This document shows, piece after piece, positions 35,514 through 43,484 of a DNA stretch of 64,000 nucleotides. The stretch's first letter is position 1, and every line of letters starts with the position of its first letter. The position numbers and the translations under genes were made by a program. This DNA is from Pseudomonadota bacterium (GTDB lineage: Bacteria; Pseudomonadota; Gammaproteobacteria; Burkholderiales; Burkholderiaceae_C), in NCBI GenBank assembly GCA_023387335.1, contig JAEWIF010000041.1, positions 62,001-126,000 of the forward strand, in the 5' to 3' direction. The notes below the pieces were generated by a model. The model was not told the origin of the DNA, made no database searches, and saw only the letters and a program-made list of their open reading frames with translations.

Positions 35514-35887
35514 GCGCCGCCGTTTCCGCCGACCACCACGACCACCACGACGACATCGGCTACCACGCCACCGTCAAGGGCTACGTCGTCGGCTTCCTGC
35601 TGTCAGTGGTGCTGACCGCGATCCCGTTCTGGCTGGTGATGGGGAAGGTGTCGACCCCCGCCGCGACGGGCTTCATCGTGCTCGGATTCGCCGCGGTGCA
35701 GATGCTGGTGCACATGGTCTATTTCCTGCACCTCAATGCCAAGGTGGAAGGCGGCTGGTCGATGCTGGCGCTGGTGTTCACCGCCGCGCTGGTGGTGATC
35801 GTGCTGGCCGGCTCGGTCTGGGTGATGTACCACCTCAACACGAACATGATGCCCATGGCGCCGCACGACATGCGTAGCATGCCCTGA
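35510..35887 (+). CDS. cyoD: Cytochrome bo3 ubiquinol oxidase subunit IV
   Basis: This 125-residue subunit has three membrane helices and assists assembly of the copper-B site. The N terminus is His/Asp-rich (DHHDHHDDIGYHATVKGYVV), and MVYFLHLNAKVEGGW is typical of CyoD. It overlaps cyoC by four bases, and SURF1 follows one base after its stop. Confidence 0.93.
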   Translation: MSAAVSADHHDHHDDIGYHATVKGYVVGFLLSVVLTAIPFWLVMGKVSTPAATGFIVLGFAAVQMLVHMVYFLHLNAKVEGGWSMLALVFTAALVVIVLAGSVWVMYHLNTNMMPMAPHDMRSMP

Positions 35888-35888
35888 C

Positions 35889-36659
35889 ATGGATCCCGCA
35901 GCCCGCCGCCCGCGCTCGGCCGCCGTGCTGGCGACGCTGGCCGGCGCCGGGCTGCTGCTGTGCGCGCTGCTTGCGGCGCTGGGCGGCTGGCAGGTGCAGC
36001 GCCTGGGCTGGAAAGAGGCGCTGATCGAGAGGGTGGAGCGCAACGTCAGCGCCGCACCCATCGCCGCCCCGGGTCCTTCCGCGTGGCCGGCGCTCGGTCC
36101 GCAGGACGAGTACCGCCGCCTGCGCGTCGAAGGGCGCTTCGATCACCAGCGCGAGGTGCTGGTGAGAGCCAGCACCGACCTGGGCTCCGGCTACTGGGTG
36201 TTGACACCGCTTCGCACACCACAGGGCGGGTGGGTGCTGGTCAACCGGGGCTTCGTGCCGCAGTCGATGCGCGGTCAGGTCCCGGCCACGGAAGGCGAGC
36301 AAAGCGTGATCGGACTGCTGCGCACCAGCGAGCCCCGGGGCACGCCGCTGCAGGACAACGATCCGGCCGCCGGCCGCTGGTACTCGCGCGACGTCGACGC
36401 CATCGCCGCCGCCCGCGGCCTGCAGGGGCCCGTCGCGCCGTACTTCGTCGATGCGCAGCCGCAAGGCCCCGGAGCGGCCGCCGCCTGGCCGCGGGCCGGC
36501 CTGACGGTGATCCATTTCCGCAACCACCACCTGGTCTACGCGATCACGTGGTTCGTCCTGGCCGCCATGGTGGCCGCCGCCGTCGCCTACCTGATGGCGG
36601 ACGAGCGGCGGCTGCGCCGCCAGCAAGGAGCCGCTTCCCTTGCCGACCCTTCCTCCTGA
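35889..36659 (+). CDS. SURF1 family oxidase assembly protein
   Basis: This 256-residue protein has one membrane helix at each end (about residues 12-32 and 215-240) with a periplasmic domain between, as SURF1 proteins do. Family marks are GGWQVQRLGWKEALIERV, RLRVEGRF, VLVNRGFVP and the C-terminal HFRNHHLVYAITWFVLA. SURF1 normally helps insert heme a into cytochrome c oxidase. Its place one base after cyoD suggests that it serves the bo3 oxidase here. No heme O synthase gene (cyoE) follows in this cluster. Confidence 0.9.
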   Translation: MDPAARRPRSAAVLATLAGAGLLLCALLAALGGWQVQRLGWKEALIERVERNVSAAPIAAPGPSAWPALGPQDEYRRLRVEGRFDHQREVLVRASTDLGSGYWVLTPLRTPQGGWVLVNRGFVPQSMRGQVPATEGEQSVIGLLRTSEPRGTPLQDNDPAAGRWYSRDVDAIAAARGLQGPVAPYFVDAQPQGPGAAAAWPRAGLTVIHFRNHHLVYAITWFVLAAMVAAAVAYLMADERRLRRQQGAASLADPSS

Positions 36660-37968
36660 GTCGCCGCCGGCGATCGCCGAAGCCGGCCGCGCGCCCGAGC
36701 GGCTGGCGGACCGCCAGAACCTGCTGCAGCTGGTGCACCTGCGCGCGCTGGCGGTGGCCGGACAGCTCGCCACCATCCTGGCGGTGCAGTACATGCTGGA
36801 GGTGCCGCTTCCGCTGAGGGAGATGCTGGGGCTGCTCGCGCTGCTGGCGGTCTTCAACTTCGGCAGCTGGCTGCGCACGCGCCTGCGGGTGCCGGTGCCC
36901 AACGGCGAGCTGTTCGCCGCGCTGCTGGTGGACGTGGCCGCGCTCACCGGCCAGCTGTACTTCGCCGGCGGGGTCACCAACCCTTTCATCTTCCTGTACC
37001 TGCTGCAGGTGGCGCTGGGCTCGGTGCTGCTGCAGCCGCGCTACCTGTGGGCCATGGTGGGCGCGACGACCGTCGCCTTCATGAGCCTGGTGCTCTTCCA
37101 TCGACCGCTCGCGTTGCCGGGCCTGGATTTGCAGCTGCCGGCCACCTTCATCGGGGGCCTGCTCCTGTGCTTCGTGCTGGACGCGCTGCTGTTCGTGGTG
37201 TTCATCGGGCGCATCTCGCGCAACCTGCGCCAGCGCGACGCGGCCGTGGCGCGCCTGCGGCAGCGCGCCGCGGAGGAGGAGCACATCGTGCGCATGGGCC
37301 TGCTGGCCTCGGGCGCGGCGCACGAGCTGGGCACGCCGCTCGCGACGATGTCGGTGATCGTGGGCGACTGGTCGCGCATGGCGCCGTTCGCCGGCGAGCC
37401 GGAGCTGCGCGAGGAGATCGAGGAGATGCAGCGCCAGATCGAGCGCTGCAAGACGATCGTGTCCGGCATCCTCACCTCCGCCGGCGAGACCCGCGGCGAA
37501 GCGCCCGTCGAGACGACCCTGCATGCCTTCCTCGACGAGCTGGTGGCCGAGTGGAAGCGCACGCGCGGCGAGCCCGAACTGGCCTACGAGCGCGACGGCC
37601 CCGACCTGCCCATCATCTCCGACACGGCCTTGCGGCAGATGCTGGGCAACGTGCTCGACAACGCGCTCGAGGCCGCGCCGGGCGCGCCGCTGCGCTTCCG
37701 CGCCGAATGGGACGAGGAAACGCTGACGCTGCGCGTGCTCGACGAGGGCCCCGGCTTTCCGCCCGAGTTCCTGGAGCGGGTGGGCGCGCCGTACCAGTCC
37801 AGCAAGGGCACGCCGGGCCGCGGGCTCGGGCTCTTCCTCGCGCTCAACGTGGCGCGCACCCTCGGCGGCCAGCTGCACGCGCACAATCGCCGGGAAGGCG
37901 GCGCGCAGGTCGACATCGCCCTGCCGCTGGCCGCCCTGATGCCGCCCGACTCCACCGATGGAAGCTGA
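36640..37968 (+). CDS. regB: Redox sensor histidine kinase RegB/PrrB family
   Basis: This 442-residue kinase has about six membrane helices to residue 190. The quinone-sensing motif GGVTNPFIFL of RegB/PrrB proteins is present. The H box is SGAAHELGTPLATMS, typical of RegB, and the redox-active cysteine site is likely IERCKTIVSGIL. The ATPase has NVLDNALEAAPG and GRGLGLFLA. The likely start is a TTG at 36640 with AAGGAG ten bases upstream, overlapping SURF1 by 20 bases. It should phosphorylate RegA in response to the quinone pool. Its place after cyoABCD fits control of terminal oxidases. Confidence 0.92.
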   Translation: MPTLPPESPPAIAEAGRAPERLADRQNLLQLVHLRALAVAGQLATILAVQYMLEVPLPLREMLGLLALLAVFNFGSWLRTRLRVPVPNGELFAALLVDVAALTGQLYFAGGVTNPFIFLYLLQVALGSVLLQPRYLWAMVGATTVAFMSLVLFHRPLALPGLDLQLPATFIGGLLLCFVLDALLFVVFIGRISRNLRQRDAAVARLRQRAAEEEHIVRMGLLASGAAHELGTPLATMSVIVGDWSRMAPFAGEPELREEIEEMQRQIERCKTIVSGILTSAGETRGEAPVETTLHAFLDELVAEWKRTRGEPELAYERDGPDLPIISDTALRQMLGNVLDNALEAAPGAPLRFRAEWDEETLTLRVLDEGPGFPPEFLERVGAPYQSSKGTPGRGLGLFLALNVARTLGGQLHAHNRREGGAQVDIALPLAALMPPDSTDGS

Positions 37969-38494
37969 ACGCGAACTGCTGGTCGTCGAGGACGACGACG
38001 CCTTCGCCCGCACGCTGCAGCGCTCGTTCGAGCGGCGCGGCTACCGCGTGCTGCGCGCGGCCGACCTGGACGGGGTGAAGGTCCTGCTCGGGCAGAGCCG
38101 TCCCGGCTACGCGGTGGTGGACCTGAAGCTGGCGGCGGGCGGCTCGGGCCTGGCGTGCGTGCAGGTGCTGCACGAACACGACCCCGGCATGGTGATCGTG
38201 GTCCTCACCGGCTATGCGAGCATCGCCACCGCCGTCGAGGCGATCAAGCTGGGCGCGCGCCACTACCTGGCCAAGCCCGCCAACACCGACGACATCGAGG
38301 CGGCGTTCGGGCGCACCGAGGGCAACGCGGAAGTGGAGCTCACGGAGCGGCAGACCAGCATCAAGACGCTGGAGTGGGAACGCATCCACCAGACGCTGGC
38401 CGAGACCGGGTTCAACATCTCCGAAACCGCGCGCCGTCTCGGCATGCATAGGCGAACGCTCGCGCGCAAGCTCGAAAAGCAGAGGGTCAAGTGA
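37958..38494 (+). CDS. regA: Redox response regulator RegA/PrrA family
   Basis: This 178-residue response regulator has a receiver domain to about residue 120. The acidic pair is in VVEDDDAF, the phospho-aspartate in AVVDLKLAAG, the Thr in VLTGYASI and the Lys in YLAKPAN. The C-terminal Fis-type helix-turn-helix NISETARRLGMHRRTLARKL closely matches RegA/PrrA. It overlaps regB by 11 bases. It probably tunes cyo and other respiratory genes to redox state. Confidence 0.93.
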   Translation: MEAERELLVVEDDDAFARTLQRSFERRGYRVLRAADLDGVKVLLGQSRPGYAVVDLKLAAGGSGLACVQVLHEHDPGMVIVVLTGYASIATAVEAIKLGARHYLAKPANTDDIEAAFGRTEGNAEVELTERQTSIKTLEWERIHQTLAETGFNISETARRLGMHRRTLARKLEKQRVK

Positions 38495-38892
38495 GCCAAT
38501 CGAAGGAACCCTGCCCCTGCGGCCGCGTCGACGACGACGGCCACGCCGTGTCGCTGGCCGATTGCTGCGGCCGCTGGATCGCCGGTGAACCGGCCCCCGA
38601 TGCCGAGGCGCTCATGCGCTCGCGCTACACGGCCCACGTGCTGCGCGACAACGCGTACCTGCTGGCCACCTGGCACGCGAGCACGCGGCCGGACGACGCC
38701 ACGCCCGATCCCGAGACCAAGTGGCTGGGGCTGGAGGTGCACGACCACCAGATGATCGACGGCTCGCACGCGGTCGTCGAATTCGTCGCGCGCTACCGCA
38801 TGAAGGGACGCGGCGGGCGCCTGCGCGAGCGCAGCCGCTTCGTGCGCGAGGACGACGGGCGCTGGTACTACGTGGACGGCGAGATCCGCTGA
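38491..38892 (+). CDS. YchJ family (UPF0225) protein with SEC-C-like zinc motif
   Basis: This 133-residue protein starts with CPCGR and DCCGRWI, a zinc-binding pattern, followed by the YchJ middle domain (ALMRSRYTAHVLRDNAYLLATW). It ends with an NTF2-like fold region (FVREDDGRWYYVDGEI). The function of YchJ proteins is unknown. The GTG start overlaps the regA stop (GTGA), so it is co-transcribed with the redox pair. Confidence 0.88.
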   Translation: MSQSKEPCPCGRVDDDGHAVSLADCCGRWIAGEPAPDAEALMRSRYTAHVLRDNAYLLATWHASTRPDDATPDPETKWLGLEVHDHQMIDGSHAVVEFVARYRMKGRGGRLRERSRFVREDDGRWYYVDGEIR

Positions 38893-39759
38893 TCAGTTCA
38901 GCGGGGTGCGCGAGTACACCGCGGTTGGGAACTGCAGGAGCTCGAACGCACGCTCGGCCGCACGCTGGGTCGGCGTGGAGTGCATCTGGCCACCGTAGGC
39001 GCCGTCCGCGAGCAGGCGCGACAGGTTCAGGCTCACGCCCACGTACAGGTCGCGCCGGCGATCGCCGCCGGGCTGCTCGAACCCGCGCGCCTGGTAGCCG
39101 ACCGAGAGCTCCAGGTAGCGGAGCGCCGGGATGCGTCGGGTGGACTCGAAGCCGTCGGCCTTGACCACGAGCAGGTAGCGCTGGCCCGAGTAGTCGCCGA
39201 ACGGGTCGAAGCCGGAACCCTTGGAGCGGCGGTAGGCGAAGCGGAAGTCGAACTTGTCGTCCACTTCCGGATGGCTCTCGAGATACACGCCCAGCGCCGT
39301 GCCGGCCACGTTCATCACCGCGTCCTGTGGACTGAAATCGTATTTGCGCGAATAGCCGTCCACCACCTCGATGGCGGTGAAAATGCCGATCGTCGTCCAG
39401 CCCGCCAGGCGGATCGCTTCCTCGCGGCTGTTGCCCGTGGCCGTGAACAGGGGCGTCAGCAGCCGGACGCTGGCGTAGTTGGAGAACATGTGTCCCAGCT
39501 TGTCGGCGCCGCCGGAGTTGGTGCCGGTCCCGAACCAGCCTTCGTTGGTGGTCCTGAAGCCGCCGCCGAAGCCGTCCTTCCACCACTTGTTGGAGCCGTA
39601 GCCCGCCCACAGCGCGCCGATCGCGGCGATGGTCGCGGTGTTGCGCAGGGTGAGGTCGGGCGGGGCCTCGGCCTGCGCGGCCGCGGGCGGAGCGGAAGCG
39701 ATGAGGGCCCCCCACAACAGGCACGGAGCCCAGGGGGCGATGCGATCAGTCCTGGCCAT
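38893..39759 (-). CDS. DUF2279-like predicted periplasmic/outer membrane protein
   Basis: This 288-residue protein has a signal peptide ending near PPAAAQA. The N-terminal half contains GADKLGHMFSNYASVRLLTP, the conserved part of the YfiM/DUF2279 family. The C-terminal half is rich in aromatic strands (FDFRFAYRRS, RYLELSVGYQARGF, DLYVGVSLNLSRLL), like an outer-membrane beta-barrel. Its function is unknown. A good GGAGG precedes the ATG at 39759. It is convergent with the YchJ gene. Confidence 0.75.
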   Translation of the reverse strand: MARTDRIAPWAPCLLWGALIASAPPAAAQAEAPPDLTLRNTATIAAIGALWAGYGSNKWWKDGFGGGFRTTNEGWFGTGTNSGGADKLGHMFSNYASVRLLTPLFTATGNSREEAIRLAGWTTIGIFTAIEVVDGYSRKYDFSPQDAVMNVAGTALGVYLESHPEVDDKFDFRFAYRRSKGSGFDPFGDYSGQRYLLVVKADGFESTRRIPALRYLELSVGYQARGFEQPGGDRRRDLYVGVSLNLSRLLADGAYGGQMHSTPTQRAAERAFELLQFPTAVYSRTPLN

Positions 39760-39804
39760 CGGGGCCTCCTGGCATGGCGCAAAGCGTACGCCATACTCGC
39801 CCCG

Positions 39805-40599
39805 GTGACCTGGATCCTCATCTACTTCGCCACGGGTGCCGCCATCGGCTTCCTCGCCGGACTGCTGGGCATCGGCGGCGGCATGACACTGGTTCCGTTG
39901 CTGGCGGCGATGTTCACCGCCCAGCAACTCGCCCCCGACCACGTGGTGCACCTCGCGCTGGGCACGGGCATGGCTTCGATCGTGTTCACCTCCAGCTCCA
40001 GCGTGCGTGCGCATCACGGGTTGGGTGGCGTGGACTGGACGCTGGTCCGCCGCATGGGTCCCGGCATGGTCATCGGCACCTTGCTGGCCACCGCGCTTTC
40101 CGGATGGGTGTCGCAGCGCGCGCTGGCGCTGGCCTTCGCGGCGATCGTGTACGCGGGCGCGACGCAGCTGCTGCTCGGTCGCAAGCCCTCGGCTTCGCGC
40201 ACCTTGCCCGGTGCGCCGGCGCTGGTGGTGATCGGGCTCCTGTTCGGGGTCGTGTGCGGGCTGGTGTCCGCGGGCGGGGCTTTCCTCACCGTCCCCTTCA
40301 TGCTGTTCTGCGGCGTGGCCATGACCACGGCGATCGGCACGGGCGCCGCGCTCGGACTGCCGGTCGCCCTGGTGGGAACGATAGGCTACGTGTTCAGCGG
40401 TTCGAAGGTCCCCGGCCTGCCGCCGCTGTCGCTGGGGTTCGTGTACGGGCCGGCCCTGCTGGGGATCGTCGCGGGCAGCGTGCTGACGGCGCCGCTCGGC
40501 GCCCGCACCGCCCACCGCCTGCCCGTGCAGATGCTGCGCCGCATCTTCGCCTGCCTGCTGTACGTGCTGGCGACGAAGATGCTGTGGACCTACCTGTAG
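39805..40599 (+). CDS. TauE/SafE (TSUP) family membrane permease
   Basis: This 264-residue protein has about eight membrane helices in two related halves. FLAGLLGIGGGMTLVPLL opens the first and CGLVSAGGAFLTVPFM the second, both standard for TSUP. These proteins export or import sulfite, sulfonates or other organic anions. The start is a GTG at 39805. It is divergent from the DUF2279-like gene. The cargo is unknown. Confidence 0.9.
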   Translation: MTWILIYFATGAAIGFLAGLLGIGGGMTLVPLLAAMFTAQQLAPDHVVHLALGTGMASIVFTSSSSVRAHHGLGGVDWTLVRRMGPGMVIGTLLATALSGWVSQRALALAFAAIVYAGATQLLLGRKPSASRTLPGAPALVVIGLLFGVVCGLVSAGGAFLTVPFMLFCGVAMTTAIGTGAALGLPVALVGTIGYVFSGSKVPGLPPLSLGFVYGPALLGIVAGSVLTAPLGARTAHRLPVQMLRRIFACLLYVLATKMLWTYL

Positions 40600-40698
40600 G
40601 GACCCAGCTCATCCGCCGGGGCTCGGGTTTCCCCCGGAGCCGAATCGGCGACGGTGGACATTGAATGTCGACGACGCGCCCAGCGAAGGAGACATCGG

Positions 40699-41097
40699 AT
40701 GGAACCAGGCCGCATCGGCATCGTCTCGCGTTCACCCGCACTCGTGGACGAAGTCCTGCGCCAGCTCTCGGCCTACGGGCTGGGCGCTTCGAAGGTCGTG
40801 CACCTGCCTGCCCAGGGCGTCACCCACCTCGCGACGCTGAAGATGTTCTCGGACCACTGGGGCACCGATGCCGTGCTGCTGGTCGGCGCCATCGATGCCG
40901 GCGAGGAGCGCGCGTGCACCGAATGGATCTCGCGGCACACGGACAAGCCCGTCTTCGGCTTCATCGACCCGGCCGATGCCCACCATGCGCAGGCCACCCG
41001 CCTGGGCGCCTCCGGCGTGCACATGACCGACGACGCCGCGGGCCTTGGCGAGTTCATCGCCGCGCAGGTGGAATCTCCCTGGCTTCCCTTCGACTGA
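40699..41097 (+). CDS. Stand-alone SucD C-terminal-like (CoA-ligase) domain protein
   Basis: This 132-residue protein resembles the C-terminal half of succinyl-CoA synthetase alpha. GRIGIVSRSPALVDEVLRQL, THLATLKMFSDHWGTDAVLL and KPVFGFIDPADAHHAQATR follow the SucD pattern. The N-terminal CoA-binding Rossmann half is absent. The phospho-histidine loop (GHAGA in SucD) is altered to AHHAQA, and about 17 following residues are missing. It is therefore unlikely to be a ligase and may be a regulatory or binding domain. AAGGAGACATCGG sets the ATG at 40699. Confidence 0.75.
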   Translation: MEPGRIGIVSRSPALVDEVLRQLSAYGLGASKVVHLPAQGVTHLATLKMFSDHWGTDAVLLVGAIDAGEERACTEWISRHTDKPVFGFIDPADAHHAQATRLGASGVHMTDDAAGLGEFIAAQVESPWLPFD

Positions 41098-41100
41098 CGC

Positions 41101-42030
41101 TCACGCCTGCGGGCTGAGCGCCTGCTCGATCTGCGCCGCGCCTTCGTCCTCCAGGAACCGAAGGAAGGCCTGCGCCACCGGCGGCAGGCGCTTGGTGCGC
41201 CGGTGCACCACGAACCAGTTCAGCATCAGCGGAAAGCCGCGCACGTCGAGCACCGCCAGCTTGCCGGCCTCGCGTTCGCGGCTGATGGTGTGCGCGGAGA
41301 GGAAGCTGATGCCCATGCCCGCGATCACGGCCTGCTTGATCGTCTCCGTGCTCTTGATCTCCATCGCGAGGTTGAGGTCGTCGACGTGGTCGCCCAGGCC
41401 CTGGAGCATGGAGTTCCAGGTGTCCGAGCCCTTCTCGCGAACGATGAAAGGCTCCTTCAGCACGCGCTCGACCGGGATGCGCCTGCGGCCCGCCAACGGG
41501 TGCGACGGTGGCGCGACGAACACATAGGGGTGCGGCGCGAACGGCAGCGCCACGGTGTCCGTCTCGGCGGCGGGCGGCGGACGGACCATGACCGCGAGGT
41601 CGGTGAGGTTGTCGGCCAGGCGCCCCAGCAGTTCCTCGCGGTTGCACACGCCGAAGTTGAGCGTCACGCCCGGATGCCGCTGGGCGAAGGCGACCAGCAG
41701 CGACGGAAAGAAGTAGTCGCCCGCGCTGATCACGCTCACGTTGAGGCGGCCGCCCTCGACGCCCTTGAAGGCCGAGAGCGCCTCCTCGGCCTCGTGGAAC
41801 TTCTGGATGATCTCGCGGCTGGACGCGAGCATCTGCGTCCCCGCGGGCGTGAGATAGACCTTCTTGCCGAGCTGCTCGAAGAGCTGCAGCCCGGCGTGTT
41901 CCTGGAGCTTGCGCACCTGCGTCGAAACCGCGGGCTGGGTGAGGTGCAGTTCCTCCGCGGCGCGCGAGAAGCTCAGGTGCCGGGCCACGGCCTCGAACAC
42001 CTTCAGCTGGCGGAGCGTCGCGTTGCGCAT
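41101..42030 (-). CDS. LysR family transcriptional regulator (CbbR-like)
   Basis: This 309-residue regulator has the helix-turn-helix LKVFEAVARHLSFSRAAEELHLTQPAVSTQVRKLQ, here given as the parts FEAVARHLSFSRAAEEL and TQPAVSTQV. The effector domain begins near residue 93 (GRLNVSVISAGDYFFPSLL). The pattern is close to CbbR/RubisCO-operon-type regulators. It is divergent from a 66-residue small gene and the tctCBA operon, so it may control one or both. The gap between them holds inverted repeats suited to LysR binding. Confidence 0.9.
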   Translation of the reverse strand: MRNATLRQLKVFEAVARHLSFSRAAEELHLTQPAVSTQVRKLQEHAGLQLFEQLGKKVYLTPAGTQMLASSREIIQKFHEAEEALSAFKGVEGGRLNVSVISAGDYFFPSLLVAFAQRHPGVTLNFGVCNREELLGRLADNLTDLAVMVRPPPAAETDTVALPFAPHPYVFVAPPSHPLAGRRRIPVERVLKEPFIVREKGSDTWNSMLQGLGDHVDDLNLAMEIKSTETIKQAVIAGMGISFLSAHTISREREAGKLAVLDVRGFPLMLNWFVVHRRTKRLPPVAQAFLRFLEDEGAAQIEQALSPQA

Positions 42031-42096
42031 CGGCGAACTATAAGTCGGAGCGAATGAAAACGATCAAAAACATTCACTATCGCTAATCGTTCGCCG
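42031..42096. promoter_or_regulatory. Probable LysR control region with nested inverted repeats
   Basis: CGGCGAAC (42031-42038) is repeated in reverse complement as GTTCGCCG (42089-42096). Inside it, GAATG (42052-42056) pairs with CATTC (42071-42075). The inner part is AT-rich (AAAACGATCAAAAACATT), unlike the GC-rich surroundings. This is the space between the LysR start and the small gene at 42139, and it has the look of a divergent promoter and operator. Confidence 0.5.
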
Positions 42097-42138
42097 AACC
42101 TACATTGCATCGGACTCGATCGCAAAAGGAGACTTTCC

Positions 42139-42339
42139 ATGCAATCCGTACAGCAGCAAGCGCAACCGCAAGCCCGCTACGCGCTCGCCTTCGAAGAGCT
42201 CAACCTCGATTGGCAATGGGATGGCATCGAGCCATTGCGTGCGTACATCGAACGTGAACATCCGCACCTGCTTCGCATGTACGACGCGGACTTTCTCGTC
42301 AGCGTGATCGAGAACACCTGCGCTCGCGTGACGGCCTGA
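42139..42339 (+). CDS. Small hypothetical protein, 66 residues
   Basis: This small ORF has a strong AAAAGGAG before its ATG, so it is probably translated. The protein starts with a Gln-rich stretch and continues ALAFEELNLDWQWDGIEPLR, with many Glu, Asp and aromatic residues and no membrane helix. I recognise no family. It stands between the LysR regulator and tctC, in the same direction as tctC and 139 bases before it. It may be a small regulator or accessory protein of the transport or oxalate system. Confidence 0.55.
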   Translation: MQSVQQQAQPQARYALAFEELNLDWQWDGIEPLRAYIEREHPHLLRMYDADFLVSVIENTCARVTA

Positions 42340-42377
42340 GCCGTGGCTCCCCGGACAAACCCTGAGTTTCCGCAATC

Positions 42378-42391
42378 TTGACCTTCGTCAA
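42378..42391. promoter_or_regulatory. Palindromic Crp/Fnr-type operator upstream of tctCBA
   Basis: TTGAC-CTTC-GTCAA is a perfect inverted repeat; with its flanks it extends to CTTGAC...GTCAAG. It lies 87 bases upstream of tctC and 39 bases after the stop of the small gene. The half-sites are identical to those of the site before oxc (47012-47025). It is the likely target of the Crp/Fnr-family protein encoded at 46383-47000. Confidence 0.6.
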
Positions 42392-42478
42392 GAGAACTCG
42401 CGTGTAGTCGGGGGGAGCATCGCGACGCGTTATCCGCGACGTCGGATGCGCGCATCCAACGACCCAGGAGACAACGCG

Positions 42479-43483
42479 ATGAGTACCCGACAAAAGTTCG
42501 TCCGGCTCGCGGGCGCACTGACCGTCGCCGTCACGGCGATCCTCCCCGCGCATGCGGCGTGGGAACCCACCAAGCCCGTTGAATTCGTGGTGCCGGCCGG
42601 CACCGGTGGCGGCGCCGACCAGATGGCTCGCCTGATCCAGGGCGTGGTGGCCAAGCACAACCTCATGAAGCAGCCGCTGGTCGTCGTCAACAAGTCCGGC
42701 GGCGCGGGCGCGGAAGGCTTCCTCGAGATCAAGAACGCCAAGGGCGATCCGCACAAGATCGTGGTGACGCTGTCGAACCTGTTCACCACGCCGCTGGCCA
42801 CGGGCGTGCCCTTCAACTGGCGTGACATGACACCGGTGTCGATGATGGCGCTGGACAACTTCGTGCTGTGGGTGAACGCCGAGTCGCCGTACAAGACGCC
42901 CAAGGAATACCTCGACGCCGTGAAGGCCGCGGGTCCCAGCAAGATGAAGATGGGCGGCACGGGCTCCAAGCAGGAGGACCAGATCCTCACCGTGAGCATC
43001 GAGAAGGCGAGCGGCACCAAGTTCATCTACGTGCCGTTCAAGGGCGGCGGCGAAGTGGCCGTGCAGCTGGTGGGCAAGCACGTCGACTCGAGCGTGAACA
43101 ACCCGGTCGAGGCCGTCGCGCAATGGCGCGCCAAGCAGCTGCGCCCGCTGTGCGTGTTCGACGAGAAGCGCATGCCCTATCCCTCCAAGATCACCGACAC
43201 GCAGTCCTGGCAGGACGTTCCCACCTGCAAGGAATCCGGCGTGAACGCCAGCTACACCATGCTGCGCGGCATCTTCATGCCCCCGGGCGTCACGGACGAC
43301 CAGAAGAAGTTCTACGTGGACCTGCTCAAGAAGGTGCGCGAGACCCCGGAATGGAAGGACTACATGGAGAAGGGCGCGTTCAACCAGACCTCCATGGACG
43401 GCCCGGCGTACGCCGACTGGCTCGGCAAGGCCGAGCAGATGCACCGTGAACTCATGAAGGGTGCAGGTTTCCTGTCCAACTGA
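42479..43483 (+). CDS. tctC: Bug-family tripartite transporter substrate-binding protein TctC (oxalate region)
   Basis: This 334-residue periplasmic binding protein has a signal peptide ending in LPAHA-A. Bug marks are KPVEFVVPAGTGGGADQMA and the ligand loop VVVNKSGGAGAEGFLEI. The start ATG follows CCCAGGAGACAACGCG. It heads tctCBA and the kinase-like gene. It is not a close copy of the binding protein at 21238-22221: the central and C-terminal parts differ widely. Its position beside oxc and frc, and the shared operator, make oxalate or a related acid its likely ligand. Confidence 0.92.
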   Translation: MSTRQKFVRLAGALTVAVTAILPAHAAWEPTKPVEFVVPAGTGGGADQMARLIQGVVAKHNLMKQPLVVVNKSGGAGAEGFLEIKNAKGDPHKIVVTLSNLFTTPLATGVPFNWRDMTPVSMMALDNFVLWVNAESPYKTPKEYLDAVKAAGPSKMKMGGTGSKQEDQILTVSIEKASGTKFIYVPFKGGGEVAVQLVGKHVDSSVNNPVEAVAQWRAKQLRPLCVFDEKRMPYPSKITDTQSWQDVPTCKESGVNASYTMLRGIFMPPGVTDDQKKFYVDLLKKVRETPEWKDYMEKGAFNQTSMDGPAYADWLGKAEQMHRELMKGAGFLSN

Positions 43484-43484
43484 C

